Below are positions 23,217-34,302 of a DNA stretch of 64,000 nt, in pieces. Each line of letters starts with the position of its first letter. The first letter of the stretch is position 1. The position numbers and the translations under genes are program-made. The notes under the pieces are model-generated. The model was not told where the DNA came from and made no database searches. It saw nothing but the letters and a program-made list of their open reading frames with translations. The stretch comes from Exophiala sp. HKRS030 (lineage: Eukaryota; Ascomycota; Eurotiomycetes; Chaetothyriales; Herpotrichiellaceae), in contig JAHWDD010000007.1 in assembly GCA_023897205.1 (NCBI GenBank), forward strand, positions 4,030,001-4,094,000, in the 5' to 3' direction.

Positions 23217-24284
23217 CGACTGAAAATTCATTTGACCGTGTGGCTTCTTGCTACCAATTTTGAAAGCAAGAGAAATCTGTCTGTAAATTAAGTCACTCCA
23301 GGCTAGGGCCGTATGAACCTTCAGTAGCAACCTTAGGTATTCATCCGATGGGCCCGAGATGGGCTCTACGTTCTCGCTACATTGAGGACGGTGGATTCCT
23401 GTCTCTTCATTTCAAATAACGTCAAGCCGAAAGCATTGTGATCCGTTCCGAAAGAAACTAACGGGTTTGATAAGGTTCAAATCTATTCAAGTCAACATAG
23501 CCAACGCAGATAATCGATGGCCAGTATTTCTAGGGGATGGGTGAAACGCCCAAGCAATTACAGATCGGCAGATCTTTCCATTAATAAAAAGCCTTACGTT
23601 ATCGCGATGTACGTAAGGATGCGCTGTTTACTCATATAAACGAGGCCCATTTAAATCAACAATTTCTCACCTCCTCCAATAAATGTGACCTTTTCTATTG
23701 TGACTGACCAACAAGCCATCCACTGTAAATCAGCGTAGAGTTGTATTGATGCTGGATAGTACAACTGCGAGTTCTTCAGTCTTTTGAATGACAAGTTTAA
23801 CGTAAAGCTGCCGTGGAGCAAGCTGTGGGAATTATCCTGCGATATTCTGCACCAATGGTCTTCGCGACGATGCCCTCGTTTAGAAAAGTCCTGAGACCTA
23901 CTAGATCTGTTACAAACCCACCGTCAGCTGAGTGAAGGTTCCTTAGCCGTCTGCGTCATATTCAAACCTTGGTTTGGAGATCCGAGAAGCAATACGGAGT
24001 ACGGAAAGCCATCCTTGAGAATGAGAAAGTTTAATTCGTCTCCCGGATGATTGAGAAGTTAGATGTCTCCTCCAGCGAATACCAAACCCCAAAGCCTAGT
24101 TCAAAGACCGCTCGCACTCTTAGCGTGACGGAGAACGCACCAATCAAGTTGCCCAGATCTCCGTGCTGGGCCCTTGGTGTTGTCGACGTCAGACAACTAC
24201 ATTGATGCATGCTATATATTCTGTGGCTTGCTTCTGGGAGATGTACCTTCGAGTCGGCATTGCAATCTATCCTTCTCATTTACC
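23217..24284. other. Intergenic upstream of Hsp31-like gene
   Basis: No supported gene over about 1.07 kb. The proximal end contains a TATATA element (24213-24218) and a GACGTCAG bZIP/CRE-like half site near 24185-24192. Confidence 0.45.
24213..24218 (+). promoter_or_regulatory. TATA-like box of Hsp31-like gene
   Basis: TATATA lies 72 bases before the ATG at 24285, with a CRE-like GACGTCAG about 25 bases further upstream. This layout fits an inducible stress gene; motif match only. Confidence 0.35.
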
Positions 24285-25164
24285 ATGTCTAAACAATCCG
24301 ATCGTACGCCAGTGCCTGACCAGGCGGAAGCCGACGCTTTCTTTCCCTCACCTTTTTCACTCACACAATATGTCCCTCGAAGACGGATTTCGATGGTGCC
24401 GACTATCCCAAGCCATACACAGGCGGAAAATGGAAGATCCTCCTAATAGCGACTCAGGAGCGTTATTTACAGATGGCTGGAGGCGAATTCTTCTCCACTG
24501 GAAATCACCCTGTTGAAATGCTTATGCCAGTCCTGCATCTTGACGCAGCTGGCTTTGAGATCGATGTCGCTACCGTCTCCGGTGATCCAGTCAAACTCGA
24601 GATGTGGGCTGTCCCAAAGGAGGACGATGCATTCAAAGGCATCTACGAGAAGTACAAGCAAAAGCTTCGAAAACCACTGAACCTGGAAAAAGTCTGGGGC
24701 GATGGTTTCACCGAAAACACGCCATATGTTGGTGTATTCATTCCTGGTGGTCACGGTGCATTGAACGACATACCATTCTCGCCTACAGTAGGCAAAATCC
24801 TACGATGGGCGGATGCAAATCAGCGATATTTCATCACCCTCTGCCATGGACCCGCGAGCATGTTGGCCGCTAATATCGGAAAGCCCGAAGGCAGTAAATT
24901 CATCTACGAGGGTTACAAAATCGACGTATTCCCTGACTCGCTCGATACTGGAGCCAATATCGACATTGGTTATATTCCGGGGAAGATGACATGGCTTGTT
25001 GGGGAGGAATTGCGCAAATTGGGTGTTATTCCGATCAATGAGAAGATCACCGGTGAAACTCATCGTGACCGCTATGTGCTCACGGGGATTCTCCGCTGGC
25101 ATCGAATAATCTTGGGAAGTTGGCTGCTACGGTACTTCTGGAGGATGTTGCAAAGCGTACCTAG
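24285..25164 (+). CDS. Hsp31/HchA-type DJ-1 family protein (glyoxalase III / chaperone)
   Basis: A protein of the DJ-1/PfpI superfamily related to bacterial HchA and yeast Hsp31, which convert methylglyoxal to lactate without glutathione and act as holding chaperones. It opens with PVPDQAEADAFFPSPFSLTQYV, the usual start of this class. It continues with FFSTGNHPVEMLMPVLHLD, the loop FIPGGHGAL and the nucleophile elbow ITLCHGPASML (catalytic Cys), and ends with DRYVLTGDSPLASNNLGKL. The frame breaks twice, each time by one missing base: near CCC 24374-24376 and at GGGG 25084-25087. With both restored the gene is 293 codons, the normal length for the family, with no stops. Without them neither end would match. 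A TATA box and CRE-like site upstream suggest stress control. Confidence 0.85.
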
Positions 25165-26313
25165 GGTCTCCGTTGATGAGCGTGAGAAGATAACTCTAGA
25201 GAGAATTAGTATTCTGGCAATGGAGGAAGCTGAAGTTTTGTAATTAAGCAATTGCATTGATTCTTCAACACACTCCGGCAACAACAATCGAGATTCTCGG
25301 ATAGGTAGGTTTGCTTCCTAATTATCAGCAACGCATAATTGTATTCAATCGGTGACGAAGGAAATCACGCAAGCACCTCTAGTCGTTTTGCTAATGATGC
25401 ATATGCCGAAGCATGAACAATCATTTAGGTCCCTCTGAACAGAAAATACACCTGTGCCGTAAGGCTGCAGCCTGGCTGGTTATCCGAGTCTACTAAAGCA
25501 ATTAAGGATGGTCTAGAATAGTACCAGTGAGTATATCTCGAGCTTTCACAGATGTCAGCGTCTCGAGGTCGATGATCTGCGGTACAGCAGAAGTTGCACA
25601 ACGCTGCGATGGTCTGCTCATTGTGCGATTAGAAAACACAGCCTGATGCTTTTCAAATGAGCAGGGCGTTACTCTGAGCGGAACCGCAGTATTGCCGGAC
25701 GCTTGGCGGAACAGATAGGTTAGAAATCGCATTCTGACAATGCGAGAAATATACCCATGGCAGAAGAGATCCTCCACAAGACCAGGGGCGTGACTTTTCT
25801 GTGTTTGCAGAGGTTGATTGAGCCTTCCCATAATTTGAGCCCGAAGCTGCGCCTCGAACACCAAATGCAGCTCAATGACACGACGTAAGTGGACAGATAA
25901 TCCACCTGCATGACTTGTGTTTGCCTTGCCCTATCTCTTCGTTGCCTACTCACAAATCTCCCGCTGCCAATGATGGTGATTCATCCTGCAGAAGGCCGCA
26001 TGAAATTAGCCACTCCAATAGCACTAATGCCCAATGCTGGGGATCCAACTAACTAACCATCTTGATGCTTAGCCCTCAGCCATCTGGTCAAATACTCCAA
26101 CATGTCCCGCTCACGTCTTGTCAAACCTTCTTTGCGATCTAAGACAATAGCCTTACCAAGATCTACCTCGACAATCGTTTCGCACCACATAACAATATCA
26201 AGTTCTGCAACATAGTTGACGTACCAGTCGCGACGTACCAAAAAATCAACTTGTATACTCATTGAAAATCCGTTAATGGTGTTCTCTTCGGAAACGTGTC
26301 ATGGTCTCGCGGT
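25165..26313. other. Intergenic; possible weak minus-strand gene
   Basis: On the minus strand, frames at 26053-26262 (ATG start, 69 residues, including VEVDLGKAIVLDRKEGLTR) and 25502-25880 (including VFEAQLRAQIMGRLNQ) look more protein-like than chance. Plausible splice signals exist between them (GTGAGT to ATGCAG). I could not build a continuous reading without a stop, and no family is recognised. If real, it would be divergent from the NACHT gene. Confidence 0.25.
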
Positions 26314-29300
26314 ATGGCGGATCCTTTCACTATTCTAGGAGTAGTTTGCAACATTGGGCAACTCATCGAGCAAAGCATAAAGGTGACCATAATTTGCAAG
26401 GATCTATATCAACGAGGATCATTGGACGAAAACGACGAGATCGAGAAATATGCAGAAAGCATCAACCGTACAAATAAAGGGCTAGAGTCCGAGCTCTCCA
26501 AACATGCCGCCTCATCTCTTACTGCGGAAATGCAAGCCATCGCCAAAAGTGCCGCCGCAACAGCGAACGAGCTCAGGATTGTACTCAACAACATCAAGCT
26601 GTCAAAAAAACATGGAAATCGTAAGTTAGGTGGCGCCTTCAAAGCTACCATGAGGAGTCTGGCTAAAAGAGGCACGATCGAAAAATTGCGAAGGGATTTG
26701 GAGCGGCATGATTTAACATTGCAGTCTATCATCATAAAGAATATCTAGTAAGTGCCCATTCTCATAAGAACAAGATTTTCAATACGGTGACTGCCAACTT
26801 TGTGTAGAACCCAAGAGCAGTTTCACAAACACGACAATCTATGGACAGCTTTGAACTTGCAGCGTGAAGCTGACGCTCTACAACAGCGCCAAATCTGCAC
26901 AAGCGGAGTTAAAACTTCGCAATGAATCCCAGATAATCACCGCGAGCCAACAGGATATCATCACAAAGGTCTTGGATGGTCAGAACCGACATGCAACAGC
27001 AATCGTGTCCTCGATCGAAGCATCCGAAGCAACGGTGGTCAATCGATTAGATCACCGTGATCGCCAACTAAATCAGAGGTTAGATTCGCTGTCCCTCAAC
27101 ATACCTGCCTCAATCAAGACCTCTGAGTCCACCCTGATCAGCCGACTGGATACCCAGGGCGCCCAGCTCACGAATAACATCAAACATTACGAGGAGCAGC
27201 TCGCCCAGGCCCATGAGGCCAAGCAGGACAAACTTCGACGTCGACTCCTTAAATCCTTGGCATTCCCTGAGATGAACGAGCGTCGCAACGCAATTCAACG
27301 TCGAGTCGAAAACTTCGGAGCGACTTATCGTTGGTTATTCAAGCCGCCAGGACCGAGTCCAGATTACTGTAATTTCGTGCCATGGCTTACAAAAGAAAAT
27401 GGAATCTTCTGGATCAACGGAAAGCCAGGTTCGGGCAAGTCAACTCTGATGGAGTTCCTCCGGCACAATTTGGAGCCCGGCGGATTAGGTTACGACTCTC
27501 TCAAATCATGGGCGGGACAAGAATCAGTTCAGCAACTTAGTTTTTGGTTCTTCCGGCCTTCGCCAAATGTTCTAGAGAAGTCAATGCAAGGTTTCTGGCG
27601 ATCTCTTTGCTTCCAGCTTTTGGACAAAGATCCTAGTCTTGCCACTATAATCCGAGAAGATGCAGATGGTACAGCACCGCAAAGTCTAAGATCCTCACTG
27701 GATAGTTGCGGGTCCTGCGAACGATCGTGGTCGGATAAGGAACTCGAAGTTTGGTTCAAGTATCTGGTTGCACACTGCGACAGCCATGTGATTCTACTGA
27801 TCGATGGGCTTGACGAATTCGAGGGTCGTCCTCAAGGTCTACTAGACGCGATTCAAGAGATATCCACGTTCTCCCCAAGGATCAAGATATGCTGTTCGAG
27901 CCGGCCTGACAATCCTTTTCCCCAATTCCTACAACAGTGTATGTCATTTCGTGTACAGGATTTCAACACCCAGGACATACGGGAGTATTGCGCTCGGACA
28001 CTTGTCGGTACACGAGCCGCAGCCCTCATGGAGTCGATCGTGCGGGGTTCAAATGGTGTGTTTTTGTGGGCGTTTATGGTCGCACGAGATCTCCGAGACG
28101 GCTCGAACCGTGGTGATGATAACGAAGATCTCAGGCGTCGCTTGATAGAGTATCCGCGGGAGTTGAAAGGCCTCTTTGCGCAAATCCTCAAACGCCAGGA
28201 TGAGTTCTACGTCAAACACCCCAAAATTTACCTCAGCTTAATTCATTTCGCTGCAACAAATGTGCAGAGTCTCAGCTTACTCGAATTGACTTTGATGACG
28301 CGCAACCAAGACGAAATTGTCGTGAACCTGCTAGAACGACAGAACGAAGTCTACCTCCAATCTCTTAACACAGAACTCGCGAGAATTAGAGAAGATGTAA
28401 TTACGCGATGTGCAGGTCTAGTTGAATTTAAGCACACCTACCGCCAACCCGACAGGTGTTGGCCTACCAAATTGCGAGAATTGCGAGAAGTGCTAGATGC
28501 AACTGCTACGACAGTAACCTTCTTCCATCGCAGTGTCAAAGATTTTCTAGATGACAACGACGTCGCTTCGAATCTGCTCATACGTGCCAATATTACTACA
28601 GCTGAAATATCTAGGCGGCTCCTCGTGGCCTTCATAGCCTATTATCAGATCTCACCAAATGTTATCAGTAGTAAGCCTCTGATTGCTGCGAAGCTAATAG
28701 CAGTAGAAGCATGGACAGATGTGGCTACTTTTGCCATGAACACTTTCTTTTCAAGTCTTCTATCTCGAGCAACTCTTTCAACGCCTGTCGGATGGTTTGT
28801 GGGTATCTCAGAATCGGGTGGGCCGCTACTAGGCAGTCAGTTTCTTACCATATCGCCATTTCTCTCGACTGTTGAGAACATGGCCCTTGTTCTCTCCACA
28901 CGGTGGAGATTGATGCACTACCTTGGAAGGAAATTGGGCAACGTTGAGCTCCAAAATAGGCCCTTTGCGACAACAATTGTGATCTGTGAGATCTTTCGGT
29001 ATAAATCTCTAATCACCAACAACATCGACTTGGGGACCAAGGAGCGAGAGCAATGGATAACCGAACTCAATATTCAGGTTGGTCTAGACTGGATGGAAGA
29101 GATGACTCTCTTCTACAACTTTGAAGAGGGCAGAAAGTTGCTTTCTATACATCTACCTCTCTGGCAGCATTTCTATGTCGCGTCATCAAATGGGAGAATG
29201 GCCTTCAAGTCGCTATGGAAGAAAGCAGTAGCAGTCGAAGTTTTGTCCTTTAGAACACGGGAGTCTTGTTTTCAAATTCCGCTAACAGCTGAGACCCTAG

Positions 29301-30338
29301 AAGATCGGGCATTCATCACACTCTCGGATGTTCTCAAAGGTCAAGTGGTCGGTCTCAATAACGATCTCAACGATCCGGCGCAACTTCATAGCGCCGTGTA
29401 TTGCACTGAATGGTCTCCCCGCGGCTTGGATAGATTTTTTAAGCTCGGCCCTCCGACGACATCTTGTTGAGGTCAGTGCAAAAGGGAAACGAAGTATTCC
29501 CCTTGGAGGCTGACCACGTCGCTATCATCTACCAAGCCAGGAACATTTTGTCCTTCAAGGAACTTGGCGCGATTGTGGCATTCAACGATTCTCATCCATT
29601 TACTTTGATTTACGACTTTGGCCAGATTTACCCAGGCGAAATATACCAAAGGTTGCGGTGGATAAAGCGAACATATTTGCGTTGCGTCGTCTCTGGAAGG
29701 GTTATCCCAGATCCCTTGCTCAGCGAGGTCTGGAAAAAATTACTGCGTGAACGGAAATCGCGTGCGGACCATTATGTATATGGAATGGACATGAAAATTC
29801 TGTCAAATGACCTGAAGAGACTCATCAAAAGCATATTGGATTGTCTGGATGCGGCATTTCTCAAGGAGGCCACTGGCCTTATCGATAAACGTACCAGGAA
29901 TTGTATTAAATCGATGCTTAAGGCACTCTCTAACTTCTCATGGAATCCGGATGATAAGGTTTCTAAGATAAAGGAAATCATTGGGTGGATTATGCAGCGG
30001 TTGAGACTTGGGCCGCTTCTAAGCTGAAAGAAATCGCGGAATGGGATGACGAGGATGCTCGACATCCGTCAAACACTACAACCGGGCTGGAAATGAAAGA
30101 CTTATATCATGCTCTCTCATTCAAAACAGATGCTAAGACAGGGAGAAAGTCGACAAGTTGGCATATGAGATTCCCCACAAAAGATTCTCCCTTCAGAGGA
30201 CACATCCCGGATGATCAGCCAGGCTCTACCGCGAATAGTTTTTCGGTTTCCGATTTACCGGCATGGGAGCCTGAAGAGGACTCCTCTGACTCCAGTGACG
30301 CGGAGGATGCGACGTTCTTCGATTTACAAGTGGATTAG
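26314..30338 (+). CDS. NLR-like STAND protein with NACHT NTPase domain
   Basis: About 1303 residues. Exons 26314-26747 and 26863-30338 (the intron has a GTAAGT donor; the acceptor TTGCAG at 26862 is the only one that keeps the frame open). The N-terminal helical domain begins MADPFTILGVVCNIGQLI, as in fungal STAND proteins. A duplicated coiled coil (about residues 195-260) follows, then LLKSLAFPEMNERRNAI and the NACHT domain: Walker A GKPGSGKST, Walker B ILLIDGLDEF, and CCSSRPDNPF. Downstream is a DUF7791-like helical region (GVFLWAFMVARDL). No WD40, ankyrin or TPR repeats are present; the tail is acidic and Ser-rich. The frame slips twice by one missing base, at CCC 29449-29451 and GGG 29983-29985; restoring both gives an exact codon sum. 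Relatives act in heterokaryon incompatibility and innate immunity. Ligand and effector are unknown. Confidence 0.85.
27011..27208 (+). repeat. Internal coiled-coil duplication in NLR-like gene
   Basis: Two adjacent segments of about 33 residues align: SIEASEATVVNRLDHRDRQL and SIKTSESTLISRLDTQGAQL. They share S-I-x-x-S-E-x-T-x-x-x-R-L-D and the following Q-L. They form the linker between the N-terminal domain and NACHT. Confidence 0.65.
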
Positions 30339-30484
30339 GATGAAATAGACGGATGGAGAACTACCCATTGTTAAGGTCACATACTAAGACGTCAATAACA
30401 ATAACAAAGCCAAAATCCACTGGAAGCGGAAGTTACAACTTGGAATGACGATTCTGATTTTAATATTCACCACATGCGAAATTA

Positions 30485-31546
30485 TCAAACCCTCGACCAT
30501 CTGGCTGGTTTCCTTACCAAATGTCTTGCACGCAATTTCAAGCCTTCTACCCTGTTCAAGGCCACGATGAACCTCTTGCGAATCTTACCCTTCGCAGTAC
30601 GCGACTCACCGCGCAGTGCCCCAGTGAGCAAGTCATACTTCGAGGACGCGTGTTGAGCCTCGCTCATGAGAAGAGCATCGTCTGCGTCGAACAGGGTGGT
30701 CTCGGAGTCAGTCGAAGAACGACGGATCGAGATCTCTCTGACCATCGTGGACCTAGTAGGAGCGACAACTGCTTTAGGTTTCGTCGCCCACACGCTCTTC
30801 GAACTAGGAAAGTGCACTCTGACACCGGTGGCCTTTTTGAGAATGGCAGTCCATGACCTCCCCTCCTCTTTTTCTCTGACGGCAGTCATCTCCTGGGAGT
30901 TATCCACCCCTCTCGTCTTGACAAACAAAAAGCTCACCACCCTCCTCGACCCGACCACAATCCCCGACACTCCATCTTTCGCCTTGGCCGTGACTGCCGT
31001 CCACGACGGCGTCCTTCCTCTCCCCTTCTTCGCGCCCTTCGTCTTCTCCATCTTGGCCGCCAACCTCAGTGACGAAGGCAACACCGCAGTATGACCCTCG
31101 GGAATCCCCGAATAAACGGCTTTCCGCTCACGTTGCCGCTGGGCTTGCGCAATCACGCTTTGGTTCGCGATCGCCTCCCGGATCTTGGCCACGTATTCGA
31201 GAACCTCGACGGAGACGACGGGAGGCTGTGGTGGCCCTGCAGCTGGTTCGGGAGTGGCGTCGTTGGAGTCGAGGGATTTATGGGACGATGGTGTCGGTGG
31301 TGGTGGGGCGGGGGTTGATGGGGAGAGCAGGCTTGGTATGCTGGGGAGAGGTGATAAGGCTGAGGCGGGTGGGTTCTGAATATTGTGGATTCCTGACTCG
31401 CCCTGCACAATGAGGCGAGGGCTGATGATGTCGCCTTCTTGTGCTTCATCGATGGTTGTCATGCGTGGCTGTATGTCAAGTTTGCTGCGTCTTGTGGCGA
31501 ATGAGGGACGTGGAGCTGTAAACTCTGCAGTTTTTGTAGATGCCAT
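30485..31546 (-). CDS. Basic, low-complexity protein of unknown function
   Basis: A single-exon frame of 353 residues, convergent with the NACHT gene and only 146 bases from its stop. The N-terminal third is Pro/Ser-rich (LSPSTPAPPPPTPSS). A short helical patch follows (VEVLEYVAKIREAIANQ), then two repeated Lys/Trp segments, SWTAVTAKAKDGV and SWTAILKKATGV. The C-terminus is strongly basic (KGKIRKRFIVALNRVEGLKLRARHL). Repetition of the SWTA motif about 65 residues apart suggests an internal duplication. No membrane segment or known domain is seen. It may be a nuclear or scaffold protein; this is a guess. The opposite strand is also open for long stretches, but codon use and the clean ATG favour this strand. 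Confidence 0.55.
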   Translation of the reverse strand: MASTKTAEFTAPRPSFATRRSKLDIQPRMTTIDEAQEGDIISPRLIVQGESGIHNIQNPPASALSPLPSIPSLLSPSTPAPPPPTPSSHKSLDSNDATPEPAAGPPQPPVVSVEVLEYVAKIREAIANQSVIAQAQRQRERKAVYSGIPEGHTAVLPSSLRLAAKMEKTKGAKKGRGRTPSWTAVTAKAKDGVSGIVVGSRRVVSFLFVKTRGVDNSQEMTAVREKEEGRSWTAILKKATGVRVHFPSSKSVWATKPKAVVAPTRSTMVREISIRRSSTDSETTLFDADDALLMSEAQHASSKYDLLTGALRGESRTAKGKIRKRFIVALNRVEGLKLRARHLVRKPARWSRV

Positions 31547-32495
31547 GCCGTTTTGTTTGTTTATATTTTCTTTCTTTATGGTACGACCGAGGGATCTGTT
31601 GTCACCAAAGTTGCTATACTAACAGGGTCGAAGTCTTCGAAATGTGGGTCAAGTTTATGTTGATAGTAATAAGTATACACAAACAACAAATATTGGAAAT
31701 CAATGTCTTTTGGATACTGCATCATCTTCCAGGGGCTCGAGTCTGTTATATCAATCCCCTTCCAAACACCCACCCACTCCCTATCTATTGTCATCGCAAC
31801 AACAAGCACAAGCACAATCACCATTCATCCGAGACGAACAGCAAAACCACAAAACGAGACCAGCAACAACGACAACTCCCTACAAAGCAGCGCCGCACCA
31901 TTCTCAGCCGCGTTGTTCCAGAAATAGGCATAATGTAGACAATGGGAGACAATGCACTGCGGCCAGGAATCGGGGTGGTGGGATCTATTCTTGAGCGTTC
32001 TGGTGAAGGAACGTGGGGGTTTCGGTGGAGCGTGGGAGACAAAGGGGGGAAGGACTTCTGAAGACAAAGGAAGGAGAGAGACACGGTGAAATAACGGCGT
32101 GTTTGGTGCCGGTGGGTCAAGTAAGTCTCTCTCACCAATGGAGCTGTGGATAGGATTAGATACGGGTGGGTGTCTTGAGCGGTCGAGTTCGGGATTCTTG
32201 TCTTGTGGATGATGATGATGATGATGAAGGAGGAGGCGAGGTTAGTTGAGATCAGAACCGATTGATGATCAGTGTGTGGCAAGTCAAATGTATGAATAAG
32301 TCTGAGACCAAGAACAAAGACAACAAAGCTACGTGCCCGCCGAAGAAACCCACACAATTCCTACGGAGTAGATTAACGGGCATACCATTCCGGAACAAGC
32401 TTTTGACCAGAAAACGGTTAGTTTCCAGACGGCATGTGCATAGTGGATCACTCCCCACACTATAACTACCTACCATCTTGTACTACCACTCCTAT
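31547..32495. other. Intergenic, pyrimidine/purine-skewed promoter region
   Basis: It lies upstream of the basic-protein gene (minus) and downstream of the HeLo gene (minus). Low-complexity CAA/ACA-rich DNA (about 31740-31870) and a (GAT)6 microsatellite at 32208-32225 are present. Long frames here arise from skewed composition. Confidence 0.45.
32208..32225. repeat. (GAT)6 microsatellite
   Basis: Six uninterrupted GAT units in non-coding DNA. Confidence 0.85.
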
Positions 32496-34302
32496 CTAAA
32501 CGACAAGACCCGCCAACGCCTGCTGGATCTCGAAATTCGTCATATGCGGCACACGGGCACCATCATCCTCGGTCCTTGACAACAAATCACGAACCACGCC
32601 CTCGTAAATCCCTCCACACCGCCCTCCCAAATCCGGAACCAGTTTCTTGAGTACCCGCGCCCTCCACTCGGCTAGCGGCGCGTCTTCGTATTCTGGTCTC
32701 CAGTAGTCTGTGAGTCTCCGCCACAGGCCGATTTCCAGTAAGACGCAGCCGAGAGAGTACATGTCGTAGTTGGCCGTGTAGCGTTTTGTCTTTGCTTGGG
32801 AGGATGGGAGTTGGCGGTTGGCGTCGTGGTATTCTGGGTGGAGGTAGGGTTTTAGTAGGATGGAAGGTGAGATTTGGTCGGAATGCTCGGCTGTTTGGTT
32901 CGGTCTTGTATACTCGAACCCGATTATGATCGGTTGTCTGATGTCGATGTCGCTCGTGTTGGTTGGTTGGTCGGTCGAACTTTGTTGTTGAGAAGTCGAC
33001 ACTTCAGGTGTAGACTGTGCATTCGGTCGGATGAAGATCACGTTCGACGACCGGAAGCCCTTGTGAAGCCATCCTGTGGCATGGAGCTGCATCATGCTCT
33101 TTGCTAGAGCTAGAGCAAGGCTGAAGCGTTGTTCGAGGAGAGGCAACCTCTTGGTTTGCGTTATTAGTGCATGTAAGTTGATCCATGGAGCATTGCGTCC
33201 AGGTTGTATCCCGGATTGTGGTGAGGTTGCACTAATGTATCCCTCAGCCCACGGGAATGCAAGAAGCAATCCAACAGCACGCAAATATCGATTGTGAATA
33301 TAGCCAATGCAGTCCAAAGTTCGCAGGTCTTGTGGTTTGGGTTGTTGGTTGAGAAGCCGAATGAGTCGTTTCATCCGAAGCGTTGCACTTGTCGAGGCAT
33401 CGTCCTGGTCTGGTTGTGCATCATAGTGTTTCCACTCAACAAGAGCATATCTCCTTTGTCCGGCCTGATCTGCTACACAAAGAGAACGCATATCATCCTC
33501 GGGAAATGCTGGAAACACTTCAACCTTGTCAACGGCAATTTCCAACTCGGAGACGTCGACTCTTGAGCCGTTGCTGGATGACGTCTCTATGCAGAGCTGT
33601 TTGAGAGAAGCAACAGCTTGAAGTGTTTCGTTCTCAGTTGACACCTGACGTATCTGTTGAAGTTCTTCCACGCTATCAGTTGCCCGTGGCATTTCATTGG
33701 CTAGAGTGTACTGGGCTTGTTGAAATGCACTGAGCGCAAGCGTCGTGTACAAGCCATCATTGAGATCCTTGAGATCGCCGAGAAGCTTTTCGAACGCAAC
33801 TCTATCCGACAAAACCCATCGTAGCTTTGCTGTAGGAAGTTTTAGTCGCGAATTGTTGTCTATTTTTTGCGTTGATGTAGCTGTAGCCTGATAAAAGGGG
33901 ATGTCAGTCACGTTGCCTCCAAGAACAGGGTTGACACCATACCTTGGGATGGACCACAGCCAGTCCATATCGATTATTCAAAGCCTGAGCATCTTGCAAG
34001 ATCTCACATATCCGCTGCAGAATACCCTCGATGAACCGCAGTGTGGCGGGCGAAAGCTGCGACGGGAGTTTCGCACCCGCGCCGTCTCTGACGTGGGCCC
34101 ACGAGGCGTCGCCCAAGGCTTCTTGCTCGGGTAATCCAATCTGTCTACCCCAGATATCCAGGCGGAGCTGTTGGGTTTTCAGTTTCCAGAACAATGTGGC
34201 AACGTCCCCGGAAAAGGTTCTGATGGACACCAGCACCTGATAGCCCTGCACGCACTCGGCGAAAACGCCCACGACGCCGAGGAGGACTCCTGCAACCTCC
34301 AT
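32496..34302 (-). CDS. HeLo-domain protein fused to a degenerate protein kinase
   Basis: 583 residues; exons (minus strand) 34302-33943 and 33887-32496, intron 55 nt with GTATGG donor and TATCAG acceptor. The N-terminal ~200 residues fit the HeLo (Het-s/LopB prion-inhibition) helical domain: MEVAGVLLGVVGVFAECVQGY at the start, LDIWGRQIGL, ALNNRYGLAVV, and SRLKLPTAKLRWVLSD. HeLo domains permeabilise membranes in fungal incompatibility. The C-terminal ~300 residues look like a protein kinase lobe pair but lack key residues: the catalytic loop reads LHKGFRSSNVIF instead of HRD, and the metal-binding DFG position reads GFEY. The helical lobe (YDMYSLGCVLLEIGLW) is preserved, so this is probably a pseudokinase acting as a sensor or switch. 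Divergent from the kinase-ankyrin gene 732 bases away. Confidence 0.83.

Noticed and set aside
26808..26935. Alternative second exon of the NLR gene starting right after the TAG at 26807
   Set aside because: Joining there creates an immediate stop codon across the junction, and that frame closes again within 40 residues; the acceptor at 26862 leads into the long open frame.
28438..31413. Other open frames antisense to the NLR and basic-protein genes
   Set aside because: They mirror the codon bias of the sense genes and show no independent motifs.
31818..32357. 179-residue minus-strand frame upstream of the basic-protein gene
   Set aside because: Low-complexity His/Ile/Ser runs from skewed DNA; it begins in a microsatellite-bearing region and resembles no family.
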